Source of the DNA: Maribacter sp. 4G9
Lineage (GTDB): Bacteria > Bacteroidota > Bacteroidia > Flavobacteriales > Flavobacteriaceae
Assembly (NCBI RefSeq): GCF_002742265.1
Contig: NZ_MDGL01000067.1
Location: 1-64,000 of the forward strand
Length of the DNA: 64,000 bases
Direction of reading: 5' to 3'
The translations under genes and the position numbers were made by a program. Below the pieces are notes generated by a model. It made no database searches. It was not told where the DNA came from and was given only the letters and a program-made list of their open reading frames with translations. Shown in pieces: positions 18,539 to 27,548 of the stretch. Numbering within the stretch: the stretch's first letter is position 1; each line of letters begins with the position of its first letter.

Positions 18539-18634
18539 TTTATTTAGACTTAATATAAGTAAGTGATTATTTCGGCGACAAAAATAGAAATCAAAACGGA
18601 AAGAACAAACTTTATTTAGATTAAATATAAATAA
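18539..18634. repeat. Two operator-like repeats flanking the iron-operon promoter
   Basis: A 24-base sequence beginning TTTATTTAGACTTAATA occurs at 18539-18562, and a near copy beginning TTTATTTAGATTAAATA at 18611-18634, with 21 of 24 bases the same and 72 bases between starts. Each is partly palindromic (TTTAGA... against ...TATAAA). One lies just upstream of the -33 box and the other between start site and ATG. This placement fits a Fur/DtxR-type metal repressor; the protein is inferred. Confidence 0.55.
18579..18609 (-). promoter_or_regulatory. Promoter of the DUF4856-imelysin-HTTM-TonB operon
   Basis: Read on the minus strand, TTTG (18609-18606) and TATTTTTG (18586-18579) are 19 bases apart, matching the Bacteroidota -33/-7 consensus. 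The predicted start is near 18572, giving a leader of about 40 bases to the ATG at 18531. Confidence 0.65.
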
Positions 18635-18670
18635 CAAATCATTTTTAACACGTGACGGCAGCAGTGTAAA

Positions 18671-19114
18671 ATGGAACTTTCCAAAAACACTCAAAGTATT
18701 TTTCAAAAAAGCTTAAAACCGTATTTGAAAATGAAGGACGCTTTTGTTGACAGCGACGCAATAAACACTTCCGCTTTCGCAAAAGAAACACTGGAAGAAA
18801 TCCAACTTATTCGGGAATCGGAATTGGGGACTATGGAAAAATCGCACGTTGCTAAAATCAAAAAGATGTTGGGGGCCATTTCCGAGAACGATGACATTGA
18901 GAACCAACGTAGCCACTTTGTGTTATTGAATCAGAATATGGTTCCCATTGTAATGAATATTGATAATATAGACCCAAAAGTCTTTATCCAAAAATGTCCA
19001 ATGGCAAATAATAACAAGGGTGCATTTTGGATAAGTGCAGATACCGAAATACGAAATCCTTATTACGGGGATGCTATGCTTACTTGCGGAAGTGTGATTG
19101 ATACGGTACAGTAA
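18671..19114 (+). CDS. DUF3347 protein without a signal peptide
   Basis: 147 residues. The end KCPMANNNKGAFWISADTEI and NPYYGDAMLTCG is the hallmark of DUF3347 domains, which in Bacteroidota are periplasmic and linked to copper/CusB proteins. Here an in-frame stop lies immediately before the ATG and no signal peptide is present, so the product would stay cytosolic or the gene is a detached domain of a longer ancestor. It runs divergently from the iron operon. Upstream GTG codons do not extend the frame. Confidence 0.7.
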   Translation: MELSKNTQSIFQKSLKPYLKMKDAFVDSDAINTSAFAKETLEEIQLIRESELGTMEKSHVAKIKKMLGAISENDDIENQRSHFVLLNQNMVPIVMNIDNIDPKVFIQKCPMANNNKGAFWISADTEIRNPYYGDAMLTCGSVIDTVQ

Positions 19115-19436
19115 ATCCCTCAAAAAGCATCTAAATAACTATAAAATTATTTTTTTTAATGCGACAGGCCATTTTCAGAATGCCTGCCCCTGTGCCTGCG
19201 GAAGTTAAAAACCCTTCGCCTCCAAGCCTGACCGAGCGAGCAAGCTGCGCTGGCTCGCACTCGGTCGTCTTTCCGGCTTCGGCTTTTAAACATCCTCAGC
19301 ACCGCGCATAAAAGCATGGAGGCGCAAAAAAGCGCTCCATGCATTTATCTTGCCTACGCACAATTAATTTTGGAAATTCTTGTTTAAAATGTGTAATCCT
19401 TATTGATATATTTGTAGTAATCCTAGGCCAATTCCA
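19115..19436. other. Non-coding stretch with structured repeat copy A
   Basis: 322 bases between the DUF3347 gene and the lipoprotein gene. It holds the 139-base structured repeat (19204-19342) and, near its right end, TATATTTG at 19407-19414, a -7-like box 16 bases before a probable start site for the gene at 19437. No further gene is seen. Confidence 0.6.
19204..19342 (+). repeat. 139-base structured repeat, copy A
   Basis: Three nested or adjacent hairpins. The outer stem is TTAAAA (19205-19210) with TTTTAA (19284-19289). The core stem is GACCGAGCGAGC (19230-19241) with GCTCGC (19253-19258) plus TCGGTC (19261-19266). A separate hairpin pairs GCATGGAGGCGC (19314-19325) with GCGCTCCATGC (19332-19342). 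Copy B at 54507-54645 has the same length and the same three stems with different bases in stems one and three. Orientation is the same in both. Function unknown; a non-coding RNA or REP-like element is possible. Confidence 0.7.
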
Positions 19437-19922
19437 ATGAAACCAAATATTTTCATCTTTCTTGCATTCCCGATGCTACTATTTTTTTCGTGCAATAGCG
19501 ATGATGACAGTGTCGCGGAATCGGATAGAGACCAAGCCTTGTTGGGTCAATGGGAATATGAGGCGATTGATTCCAATACGGCCGTGGACATCAACGGTGA
19601 CGGTACGGTCAATGTAGACCTGTTCAACACCAACGAAATACGCCAATGCTTAAAGGATAATCTCACTTTCTTCAGCTCTCGGGGAGCTGAAGAAAAAGGT
19701 GCTTTTTCTATTAATGAGAACGGACTGTCCTGTGGGGAAGTACCCGCATTTCAAAATGTCGAGGACGATAGTTACGAACTAATTGACAACCGGATTATAC
19801 GATTTGATAATCGTAACGATTGGATTATCGTGGAGTTTAGCCAAAACCGATTGGTAGTCGACCAAGAGGATTTTCTGGATGATCAGGACGTAGTGATTAC
19901 CTATACTTTCAAGAGAAGCTAG
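19437..19922 (+). CDS. Lipoprotein, lipocalin-like size, unknown function
   Basis: 161 residues with a lipobox (LFFSC) and SDDDS spacer, then a compact domain rich in beta-type residues (LLGQWEYEAID, DDSYELIDNRIIRF, WIIVEFSQNRLVV). The opening LLGQWEYEAI resembles lipocalin-like lipoproteins of Flavobacteriia. It has an acidic EF-hand-like stretch DINGDGTVNVD. The gene contains a perfect 12-base inverted repeat at 19667-19695. It is transcribed towards the tra operon end and has no clear partner. Confidence 0.6.
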   Translation: MKPNIFIFLAFPMLLFFSCNSDDDSVAESDRDQALLGQWEYEAIDSNTAVDINGDGTVNVDLFNTNEIRQCLKDNLTFFSSRGAEEKGAFSINENGLSCGEVPAFQNVEDDSYELIDNRIIRFDNRNDWIIVEFSQNRLVVDQEDFLDDQDVVITYTFKRS

Positions 19923-19966
19923 TTTTAGTTATGTTTAGCTTACTGCATTAAAAGTGCTCTTGAGCC

Positions 19967-22900
19967 TCAAACTCTGACCACTCTCCCCGTCACTTTATCA
20001 CTCCATTGGCCATTGGTATCCCTGACCCTGACCTCAAAGTCCTGATCAAGATATTTCAAACGGCTTTCTCGGGGTTCCTCTTCCAACATGAAATATCGAT
20101 ACACTCCACTGCCCGTGGCTTCGTTGTAATTGAACAATCGGGTATCCCATCGGTTGGTACTCCGGTTGAATATCCTGATTTCCACCTGGTCCAGCGTAGC
20201 ACCGCCATAGGCCTCCGAGCACCCGATATCAAAACAGGTATAGATCCTGACTTGATAATCACAACCGTTCAATCCTCCGCAACTGACATTGTGCTTTTCC
20301 CCTTTGACCAATGCCACGGGCCTTCCTAAAGTGTCAACAAATGTGCTTCCGCTTTTGGAGTGTCCTGTTGAGTTCTCCACCTCAAAATCAATGGTAAACG
20401 TATTTGGGGTCTCTGGATAGAAAGTAAGGTTGGTACTACCATAATTCAATGGAATTGTTTCCCCCTCATCATATCTATTTCCGCCATAAAAGAAATAACC
20501 GACACGGTTTCCATTGAAAGAAAATGTCATTTGATAGGTCACCGCCGGATCATGGGTGCCAATGGCATTGGTAATGACCGTGATGTTAAAGGGTTCTTCT
20601 TCCAAACGTTCTCCGGGAGCCTGACTAACGGTTAACTCGAAAGGTTCCTCGTACCTTTCATAGTTGATATTGACATTGGCCGTTTTTTCCACATCTGATG
20701 AGGAGCGCACCGTAAAAGTGATGTTATGGTTGCCTTCGGTCATTCCGACATACTTTCCCGAAAATGCCCCAACGGGTACATCAAAACTTTCCCCAGCGGA
20801 ATAGCTTGTGCCCGCATATTCAAAAGAACCGTTGTTACCATTTGCCGAAAAATACATCACGTAGGTGTCCCCACCGATTCCGATTTCGGAAATATTGAAG
20901 TTAACATCCACCTGTTCCCCGATATAGGCCTGCTGCAATGTGCCCGATGCGGTAAAGGTGTAATCCTTGGCCGCAACGTTTACCGTTATATCCACGGTTT
21001 TCTCCAATCCGGTATCGTTTCGGACCGTGAAAGCCATTCGAACGGTACTTTCATTGGTACCTTCGAGCGTCCAGTTAAAGTTGCCCGTATTAACATCATA
21101 ACTGTTCCCAGGGCTTACCTCTATACCATTGTTGTCCCTGATGAGCGCATTGCCGTTCATACTGAAACGCATCGTGTAATCCGAAGACCCGACACTTTCC
21201 GAAATATTAAAATTGAGGCCAGTGGTTTCCCCTACGGTTATGTCCGATTTTTGGGTGCCCCCGGTAAAGGTAAAATCGACCTGGTCAAAAGTGATGGTAG
21301 TGTTGGCCGTTCGGGTAACGTCCGATCCCGATTCGACACTGAGAACGATATTATGCTGTCCGGGTTCCGATCCGGTATAGGAAATATTGTTGACCCCGGC
21401 ACCCAAAGGAAATTGTTCCCCCGGACCATAGGTTATACCATTAATGGACATCGACCCGTTTTGACTAGAAGAAAAGAAAGCCGTGTAACTGTCGTTCGCT
21501 CCGTCGGGAACTTCGTCGATATCCACGATCATACCCACCGGAATGTTGGAAAACTCAGTAGCCTTGGACGGGGTCATATTGACCGTAAAGTCGTTGTTGC
21601 CAACGACAACGGTAACCTTATCTTCAAGAATCTGACCGTTGCTGTCACGAAGCAAAAAAGTTATTTCGTAGGTTCCTGCCTGGTGCCCAACGAAATCATA
21701 CGCAAAGCTTCCCGGACTTACCGAAAAATATTGGCTAGGGATTATGGGCGAATTCCCATTGTACAATTGTGCGTCACCACCTGAAATAAAGTAATTCAGT
21801 TCATAGGAAACTCCATCGTAATCCCCTTGTTCGATAAGGCTCAATGAAATCGTACCACGCTGGCCTACCAATACCTCGTTGCTATTGGCCGAGGCATTGA
21901 ATTCCAGTTCAAGGGGATTGGCATCCAGATCGATCTCCACAGGTCCGACCGCTTGCCCGTAATTGTCCGTAACGAGAAAATTGATGCGATGCGGGCCCAA
22001 GGTTTCCGGCGTATAAAACAATGGGAAATTACCCAAGTCGACCGGATAGTCGGTATTGTTCCGGATCGTATTTCCATTGACCCCAGTAACCCTTCCGTTT
22101 CCTTCTTCTAGGTCATAGGTCAGGAAATAATCGATATTGGATGTGTTACCGTTCGATTTAATGTTGAAATTAAGCTGTGTCCGTTGGTTTACGAATACCT
22201 GGTTGCTTTCCGAATTTCCGCTAAAAGTGAAGGGAATGTTGGCAATCTCGATCTCGACACTGTCCCTTTTCCTCTGGCCATTGCTGTCTCGTATATCAAA
22301 ATAGATTTTGCGCTGCCCCAATTCATCGTCCTCAAAAGTATAGTTATAATTGCCGGGATCAATGCCGCGAAAAGTCCCGGGGTCCATGACCCCGCCATTC
22401 TGGTCCCGTACGGTTCCCGCGCCTTGGCTATCGGAAGAAAAGGAATGGCTAATATCATAGGTAACTTCGCTTTCCCCTTCCTGTGTCTGCAAATCGATAT
22501 TGATTGCCAGGTTGGTGTCCAGCTCCACCTGTGAGGATGCCGCGGTTGCCCTAAATGTGAAATTGACATTTCCCACCGTCAGCAGCAACTCGTTCATCAG
22601 GGATGCCCCATCGGGAGCCTTCGCAATCATGGTCAATTTGTGCTCGCCCAAGGTTTCTGGTAAGTAGCCAAATTCGGTAACGCCCTTGGGCAACTTGAAG
22701 GGGGTTCCAGCATCGTAGGTAACATCGTCCAAATGGAGTTTGCCCGAACCATCTTCCAGTTGGTAGGTAATCTCAAATTCTTCGGTCGAATCCCCATCCG
22801 GAGCAACCGTGTTCTTGTCCCGTAACAAGGTTACATTGACGGGGTTCCGGCTATTGATAATGAAATCCCCGGTACCCTTGCCCAAGAGAAAGCTGAAACT

Positions 22901-23323
22901 GGCGTACTTGACATTGTAGGCCAACTCCAACTCCTTTTGCAATCGGTTTGAATCCCAGGCTAATACCTTGACTTTGTGCATACCCGTATCGATGGGCATA
23001 TAGCGGTAAGAAAGGTCAAAATCCTTGACGGGGATGGTATCGTTTTCGCGGATGGTATCGTTTTCCGTACCTAAATAATAGCCTTTTCCGTCAAGGATAT
23101 TATATTTCATGAAATAGGAAACGGTAGAGACCATCCGTTCGGGTTCCAAGCTGAAATCCGTTCTTACAGCTTCAAATACAAAGCCGTTTTCCTCGTTCGT
23201 GCCATGAAAAGTAAAATCAAAGGAATCCTGCACTATTCCTTCAAAGTCCTTGCTACAGGCAATTATAAATATCATGCATAGCGAACCTATGGCGGCTATG
23301 CGTTGTGGGGTATTGAATTTCAT
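19967..23323 (-). CDS. traQ: Giant TraQ-like (DUF3872-type) surface lipoprotein
   Basis: 1118 residues with a lipobox (MIFIIAC). The body is about nine tandem domains of 100-110 residues. Each opens with a motif like NVNFTFRA, NIPFTFSG or QVDFTFTG, contains a YxLxYxxxxGxG-type strand and ends with GxHxIxFxVxDxxG. Single domains of this kind form TraQ (DUF3872) of Bacteroides conjugative elements. A C-terminal domain of about 130 residues (HNVSCGGLNGCDYQVRIYTC) has four or more Cys. It is the last gene of the tra operon, 11 bases after traO. It probably projects from the donor surface; the length is unusual. Confidence 0.75.
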   Translation of the reverse strand: MKFNTPQRIAAIGSLCMIFIIACSKDFEGIVQDSFDFTFHGTNEENGFVFEAVRTDFSLEPERMVSTVSYFMKYNILDGKGYYLGTENDTIRENDTIPVKDFDLSYRYMPIDTGMHKVKVLAWDSNRLQKELELAYNVKYASFSFLLGKGTGDFIINSRNPVNVTLLRDKNTVAPDGDSTEEFEITYQLEDGSGKLHLDDVTYDAGTPFKLPKGVTEFGYLPETLGEHKLTMIAKAPDGASLMNELLLTVGNVNFTFRATAASSQVELDTNLAINIDLQTQEGESEVTYDISHSFSSDSQGAGTVRDQNGGVMDPGTFRGIDPGNYNYTFEDDELGQRKIYFDIRDSNGQRKRDSVEIEIANIPFTFSGNSESNQVFVNQRTQLNFNIKSNGNTSNIDYFLTYDLEEGNGRVTGVNGNTIRNNTDYPVDLGNFPLFYTPETLGPHRINFLVTDNYGQAVGPVEIDLDANPLELEFNASANSNEVLVGQRGTISLSLIEQGDYDGVSYELNYFISGGDAQLYNGNSPIIPSQYFSVSPGSFAYDFVGHQAGTYEITFLLRDSNGQILEDKVTVVVGNNDFTVNMTPSKATEFSNIPVGMIVDIDEVPDGANDSYTAFFSSSQNGSMSINGITYGPGEQFPLGAGVNNISYTGSEPGQHNIVLSVESGSDVTRTANTTITFDQVDFTFTGGTQKSDITVGETTGLNFNISESVGSSDYTMRFSMNGNALIRDNNGIEVSPGNSYDVNTGNFNWTLEGTNESTVRMAFTVRNDTGLEKTVDITVNVAAKDYTFTASGTLQQAYIGEQVDVNFNISEIGIGGDTYVMYFSANGNNGSFEYAGTSYSAGESFDVPVGAFSGKYVGMTEGNHNITFTVRSSSDVEKTANVNINYERYEEPFELTVSQAPGERLEEEPFNITVITNAIGTHDPAVTYQMTFSFNGNRVGYFFYGGNRYDEGETIPLNYGSTNLTFYPETPNTFTIDFEVENSTGHSKSGSTFVDTLGRPVALVKGEKHNVSCGGLNGCDYQVRIYTCFDIGCSEAYGGATLDQVEIRIFNRSTNRWDTRLFNYNEATGSGVYRYFMLEEEPRESRLKYLDQDFEVRVRDTNGQWSDKVTGRVVRV

Positions 23324-23334
23324 AACGTCGCTTT

Positions 23335-23886
23335 TTAAAACAAAAAATACCGTAGGCCGACGCCGACATACGGATAAAAATTTCCCACGTCCGAATTGAC
23401 ATGGTAGTATTCGTTGGCCTTGACCAATAGCGAAAAATCGTTACTTAGGCCTATTTCCATTTCCGCACCGAGATATAGGCCGTAAATAAATTGGCTTTTG
23501 CCATTGATAAGCGCACCGGTGGGCAGTTCATTGCTTCCGTTGTTGATGACCTCGTATCCGAACAGCCCACCGCCACCAAGGAAGAGACTAAAATTTTTTC
23601 TTCGAGGCGCCATGAATACACGATAGTACAGCCCCGGCTGGATAGTGAAAATATTATAGGGAATATTTTGGGCACCCTTGTCCTCGGCAATTGCGGCCAA
23701 AACACTTATCTGAAAATATTGGAACCGATTGGGATGAAAATTAAACGTTCCCATAATACCATAACCATCCTCGACATAGCCACCGCTCACGCCGACCGAA
23801 GAAGCAAGGTTGCCCCGCATTTGGCCTGAAACGGATGAAGCCACAAGACAAAATAGTACCGTAATGAAAAATAACTTTGTTCTCAT
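23335..23886 (-). CDS. traO: Conjugal transfer protein TraO
   Basis: 183 residues with a signal peptide (VASSVSGQ) and a small outer-membrane beta-barrel pattern (GIMGTFNFHPNRFQYFQISV, FLGGGGLFGYEV, GVGLRYFLF end). TraO is an outer-membrane part of the Bacteroides-type conjugation channel. It lies 90 bases downstream of traN and just upstream of the TraQ-like gene. The gap on its 5' side (23887-23976) has no clear promoter. Confidence 0.8.
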   Translation of the reverse strand: MRTKLFFITVLFCLVASSVSGQMRGNLASSVGVSGGYVEDGYGIMGTFNFHPNRFQYFQISVLAAIAEDKGAQNIPYNIFTIQPGLYYRVFMAPRRKNFSLFLGGGGLFGYEVINNGSNELPTGALINGKSQFIYGLYLGAEMEIGLSNDFSLLVKANEYYHVNSDVGNFYPYVGVGLRYFLF

Positions 23887-23976
23887 CTATTTAAAATTTA
23901 GCCAACCAGTGATGACAGCCTTTTTATTATATCGGTTGGAGTTGGTCATTATCTTATAAATGCGCATTATGGCCTT

Positions 23977-24966
23977 TCATAATTTAAATCCTGATGGGTT
24001 ATTGATGACAAGTTGGTCTATATCCAAGGATAGGTTTCTATTGCCCTTTTCTTCATCTAGGTCCACTACGAGGGACTTTCTCCGGTCAAGGGTAAACTTA
24101 TCGAAGACCACCATAAAATAGTTCTCGGAATTCCCCTCGACCTTTTTGGGAACTTTATACCTGAACAAGGGCTTGTGTTCCGTCTTGACATTGCTCGAAC
24201 TATTCTTGTAGTTGGTGGCGATGCTGAACCTTATAAAATTGACATCATAGTCTATATGTTCCTTGTTCTCCAAGCGAAACTGTAGGTATATTTCGTTATT
24301 CTCATAATACACGTTCTCCAGCCAGAGAAATACATCATCGTATTTGGAAAAATATCGGATGATCTTGCCCTTGTTGAACTGGTTGTAATAACATCTCCGC
24401 CGTATATATTCCATTCGATCCAAGACATACAATTCCTGGGTAAGCGGCAAGGGTTCCCCATCTATCTCCTTTTCGGGTATAACTTTAAATGTTTCCGTAA
24501 CTGTTTCAGTGGCCGCTATGGTTTCCTTTTCCTTTATGACAGGATATGAAGCAAAGTCGGATTCATCCAATTCAGTAGCACTTTTTTTATGGGATAGCTC
24601 TTCGAGGTTATCGACCATGTCGGTGGTTATGGTCCATCGCTTCTTGGCGGGGATGTCCACCAGTTGCAGGATAAAATCATAGGCACGACCGTCACGGGTA
24701 TAAATGGTATAGTTCGTAAAATCGGAGGTGTCGGGTGCCACATCGTTATAGATAAGCAAAACGATACGCTCTGAGGTTGCGGAAGCACTTTTCGTCGGAA
24801 AGGACTCCAAAAAATTCAGCTCCTTCCCATTAATGGAAAAATCATAAGGGGCGGGCAGTACCAGAATGGTCTTATAGTTCCTTGAAACCGCAATGGTGTC
24901 CATTTTCGCCATAACCGATAGAGACCCCAATAGCCCAATTATTGTAAGTACAGCTTTTATTTTCAT
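23977..24966 (-). CDS. traN: Conjugal transfer protein TraN (DUF4138)
   Basis: 329 residues with a signal peptide (SVMA) and an N-terminal ISRNYKT-like motif (VSRNYKTILVLPAPYDFSIN), then a long beta-rich C-terminal half typical of DUF4138/TraN, the VirB9-like periplasmic component. The start overlaps the traM stop by 4 bases (ATGA), showing translational coupling. It should join TraM and TraK in the core channel spanning the envelope. Confidence 0.85.
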   Translation of the reverse strand: MKIKAVLTIIGLLGSLSVMAKMDTIAVSRNYKTILVLPAPYDFSINGKELNFLESFPTKSASATSERIVLLIYNDVAPDTSDFTNYTIYTRDGRAYDFILQLVDIPAKKRWTITTDMVDNLEELSHKKSATELDESDFASYPVIKEKETIAATETVTETFKVIPEKEIDGEPLPLTQELYVLDRMEYIRRRCYYNQFNKGKIIRYFSKYDDVFLWLENVYYENNEIYLQFRLENKEHIDYDVNFIRFSIATNYKNSSSNVKTEHKPLFRYKVPKKVEGNSENYFMVVFDKFTLDRRKSLVVDLDEEKGNRNLSLDIDQLVINNPSGFKL

Positions 24967-25994
24967 TGTGTTGCCAATAAGAGTTCATAATCATCCATCA
25001 ATAGGATTTTTTCTTTTTCCCGTAACCTTTTTTTTCGAAGGAAAGTCCCCAACCCTTGGGCGATGCCTTTTAAAACATCCGGTGCGCCGCTGGTAATTTC
25101 GTCGGTGGCCCCTCGCAGTGCATCGCCTCCCATTTCGGCCTTGTACTCCCTCCAGAGTTCCCCGGCCCTTTTGTTGTAGATTCCTTCCCTCCCATCGTTG
25201 AAGTCCCTGACGGAGATATCGACCGGATGGTGCTCGATATTGTCTATATCCAAATACACCCTATTTCCCTGTATGGAAGCCATAGCGTAGATGAAGGTAT
25301 TTTTGGGAAATCGTTTATCACTAAGGACCATATCTTCCATGAGCAGTAGCCTTACATTCTCATTGGGCAAGATGAACTGATCGCCATATACGGTTGCCCT
25401 AAAGAAGATCGGCTTTTTGGTAACGGGCATCCGTTCCTGTTGGGGCCAGCGGTTGCCGGTCAAGGATTCCCCGACTATTTTCCTTTTTCCCTCCAGCAGC
25501 ATTTCACGGTAGGCCAAGCGGTTCTCCACGAATTTTTGTTTCTGCTCCTCCGCGGTCATCCTGTTCTTCTTTTCCCTCTCCACGGTTTTCTTTCTATCCG
25601 GTGGGTCGGTCTCCATCGTTTCCTGGAGTTTAGTATCCAAGGATAGTCCTTCCAATCGCTTCAAGATTTTTTGGAGCGAATCGTTTTGCGAATCGTTCAT
25701 CTGGGTCATGTCCGGTAAGGACGAAGATTTCACTACCTTTTTCTTTTCTGTTGAGTCCTTTAATTTCCAAGGCTCGGCGATAGCTTCGGATTCCAAGGTC
25801 GGAACCTTGCCGGGAAGATCTGGATTGAAGCCATTCGTGGGATCGGTAGTGTCGCCGAGCCCCATTTGGAAATCCTTGACGTTCTCAATGACAAAAAAAC
25901 TGGTCAGTACCAGAATAAAAGGTAGGGCCATGGCAAAATTTCTGTGCCTTACGACCCATCGCTTCAAACGCTTTATGTTGCCATTGAATTTCAT
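24963..25994 (-). CDS. traM: Conjugative transposon protein TraM
   Basis: The frame reaches 26033, but the ATG at 25994 (MKFNGNIKRLKRWVVRHRNF) lies one base past the traK stop and fits family starts. One transmembrane helix (FAMALPFILVLTSFFVIENV) is followed by a charged linker and a C-terminal domain with ATVYGDQFILPNENVRLLLM and KNTFIYAMASIQGNRVYL, as in VirB10-like TraM. It should bridge inner and outer membranes in the transfer channel. Confidence 0.85.
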   Translation of the reverse strand: MKFNGNIKRLKRWVVRHRNFAMALPFILVLTSFFVIENVKDFQMGLGDTTDPTNGFNPDLPGKVPTLESEAIAEPWKLKDSTEKKKVVKSSSLPDMTQMNDSQNDSLQKILKRLEGLSLDTKLQETMETDPPDRKKTVEREKKNRMTAEEQKQKFVENRLAYREMLLEGKRKIVGESLTGNRWPQQERMPVTKKPIFFRATVYGDQFILPNENVRLLLMEDMVLSDKRFPKNTFIYAMASIQGNRVYLDIDNIEHHPVDISVRDFNDGREGIYNKRAGELWREYKAEMGGDALRGATDEITSGAPDVLKGIAQGLGTFLRKKRLREKEKILLMDDYELLLATQ

Positions 25995-25995
25995 G

Positions 25996-26622
25996 TTACC
26001 TACGCTCGAGATCGGAATTGTCCACGACCTCAAAGTCGATAATCTTGATTCCGTTCAGGTTGTTCGGGGTAATGCCCGCTTTTTTCAGGTGCCCCTTAGT
26101 GACCAAGTTCCTATACGTTGTGGATTTGCCTTTTTCTATGGCCTGTTTGCCGTAAAAAGTAAACGGAAACGGATAGGTTGCATAGTCGATTTGAATCGAA
26201 TCAAGTTCCACAAAGTAGTGATAGTCACGCATTACCACATCATGGAAGTATTTTTTTTCGACCAAACGGGCATATAAACGGTTGCCTGACCAATCGACCA
26301 TGAACAAGGCTTTTTCCTCTATGTTTCTTTTGATCAGGTTCAAATCGGGTTCCAACGAGAAAAACAGTTCATGAAAGTTTTGGACGTGACCTTCGCAAAG
26401 AATTTCGAGGTTTTCCTTGGCATCCCTGATCGGTACCATGGGGAGGCGTTGCCCCCCATGCAGCACATAGGCGTTATTGTTGGCACGCTCATGGGCCGAT
26501 ACCACGAAATAGATGGCAATCGCGAAGACCGCTATCATCAAGATCAGGCAGCTATAGACGAGCCTGTTGTTGTGCCTTCTACTTTGGGCGATATCATTGA
26601 ATATCTCGTATTTTCCTTTCAT
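25996..26622 (-). CDS. traK: Conjugative transposon protein TraK (VirB8-like)
   Basis: 208 residues with one N-terminal membrane helix (LVYSCLILMIAVFAIAIYFV) and a periplasmic domain (FHELFFSLEPDLNLIKRNIE, SGNRLYARLVEKKYFHDVVM). This is the layout of TraK of Bacteroides conjugation systems, comparable to VirB8. It is followed one base later by traM. Role: inner-membrane assembly factor of the channel. Confidence 0.85.
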   Translation of the reverse strand: MKGKYEIFNDIAQSRRHNNRLVYSCLILMIAVFAIAIYFVVSAHERANNNAYVLHGGQRLPMVPIRDAKENLEILCEGHVQNFHELFFSLEPDLNLIKRNIEEKALFMVDWSGNRLYARLVEKKYFHDVVMRDYHYFVELDSIQIDYATYPFPFTFYGKQAIEKGKSTTYRNLVTKGHLKKAGITPNNLNGIKIIDFEVVDNSDLERR

Positions 26623-26630
26623 AATCCTAA

Positions 26631-27548
26631 TTATTGCGTAAGTGTCCTAACCGCTTTTGTGGCCCCGCCGCTCTTTGCATCGATGACCGTTTGTATCGCT
26701 TTTTTGCCATAGTGCTTGGGCTTGGAGACGATGCCACCGCCCGAAATGTTGAGTCCCTGCACTACAAAGTTGGCTAGTGTAGGGGCCTTGATATAAAAGA
26801 AGGAGGTCATCAAGATTAGGAGGGAGGAACTCAAGATCAATCCGAGGTCGTAGGCACTGTTACGCAACAAATGGTCCACGAGCGCATCGACAAGATTGAC
26901 CATGAACATATCCACTACATACAACATGGGAAGCCATAGGCAGAGGCTCATGAACTTTTGCAACCATGCTTTCCAAAGGCCCGAAATGGCGGGAATGAAC
27001 GAAAGCCCGATATTGATAGGCCCGAAAATGATAAGAATGAACAGGTAGATGGTGGCCAATGCCTTGATGCCCACGAAAATCAACGTCGAGATGATGTGGG
27101 CAAAGGCCGTTATGGAACCGGCCAAACCGGTAAGGGCAAAGGATTGCAGTCCATCGATATCCATGCTGAACATGTTCCATTCCACCACATTGTTGGCGGC
27201 CACATCGATCTGGGCCAGGGCCACCTTTTGCCCGATGGTATCCCAGTTCTTTTGGGTACTGACAAACGAGGAGCCGAGGTTGCTATAGAATTCAAAGATG
27301 GCGTGTGCAAACTCCGAATAGTTGAAAAGGATGAACATCAACGGAAACCACTTTAGGGCCTTGAACACATCGGCACGATCATTGCCCACAAAATGCATGA
27401 TGGCGAAAATGCCCAACCCGATCTTTGCCATTTGAAAACCAATGCCCAAGGTGGGCCCCAAATTCGCAAAGGCATCATCGATATATTGGTCGAATATCGT
27501 GTTGACCGTTACCCTAAAACCTGTATCCGATTGCATAACGTACATCAA
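26631..27548 (-). CDS. traJ: Conjugative transposon protein TraJ (VirB6-like)
   Basis: 305 residues with at least five hydrophobic segments (LKWFPLMFILFNYSEFAHAI, IISTLIFVGIKALATIYLFI, LCLWLPMLYVVDMFMVNLVD, LILSSSLLILMTSFFYI). The KAWLQKFMSLCLW region is typical of TraJ/VirB6 polytopic channel proteins. The start overlaps the traI-like stop by 4 bases. It should line the inner-membrane DNA passage. Confidence 0.85.
   Translation of the reverse strand: MMYVMQSDTGFRVTVNTIFDQYIDDAFANLGPTLGIGFQMAKIGLGIFAIMHFVGNDRADVFKALKWFPLMFILFNYSEFAHAIFEFYSNLGSSFVSTQKNWDTIGQKVALAQIDVAANNVVEWNMFSMDIDGLQSFALTGLAGSITAFAHIISTLIFVGIKALATIYLFILIIFGPINIGLSFIPAISGLWKAWLQKFMSLCLWLPMLYVVDMFMVNLVDALVDHLLRNSAYDLGLILSSSLLILMTSFFYIKAPTLANFVVQGLNISGGGIVSKPKHYGKKAIQTVIDAKSGGATKAVRTLTQ

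Noticed and set aside
19156-19344. 62-residue minus-strand ORF with a near twin at 54525-54710
   Set aside because: The shared protein stretch comes from the structured repeat, whose pairing changes are better explained by RNA or DNA structure than by coding.
20726-21784. 352-residue ORF on the plus strand inside the TraQ-like gene
   Set aside because: It runs antisense to the repeat protein; long antisense frames are expected from its base composition, and no domain is seen.
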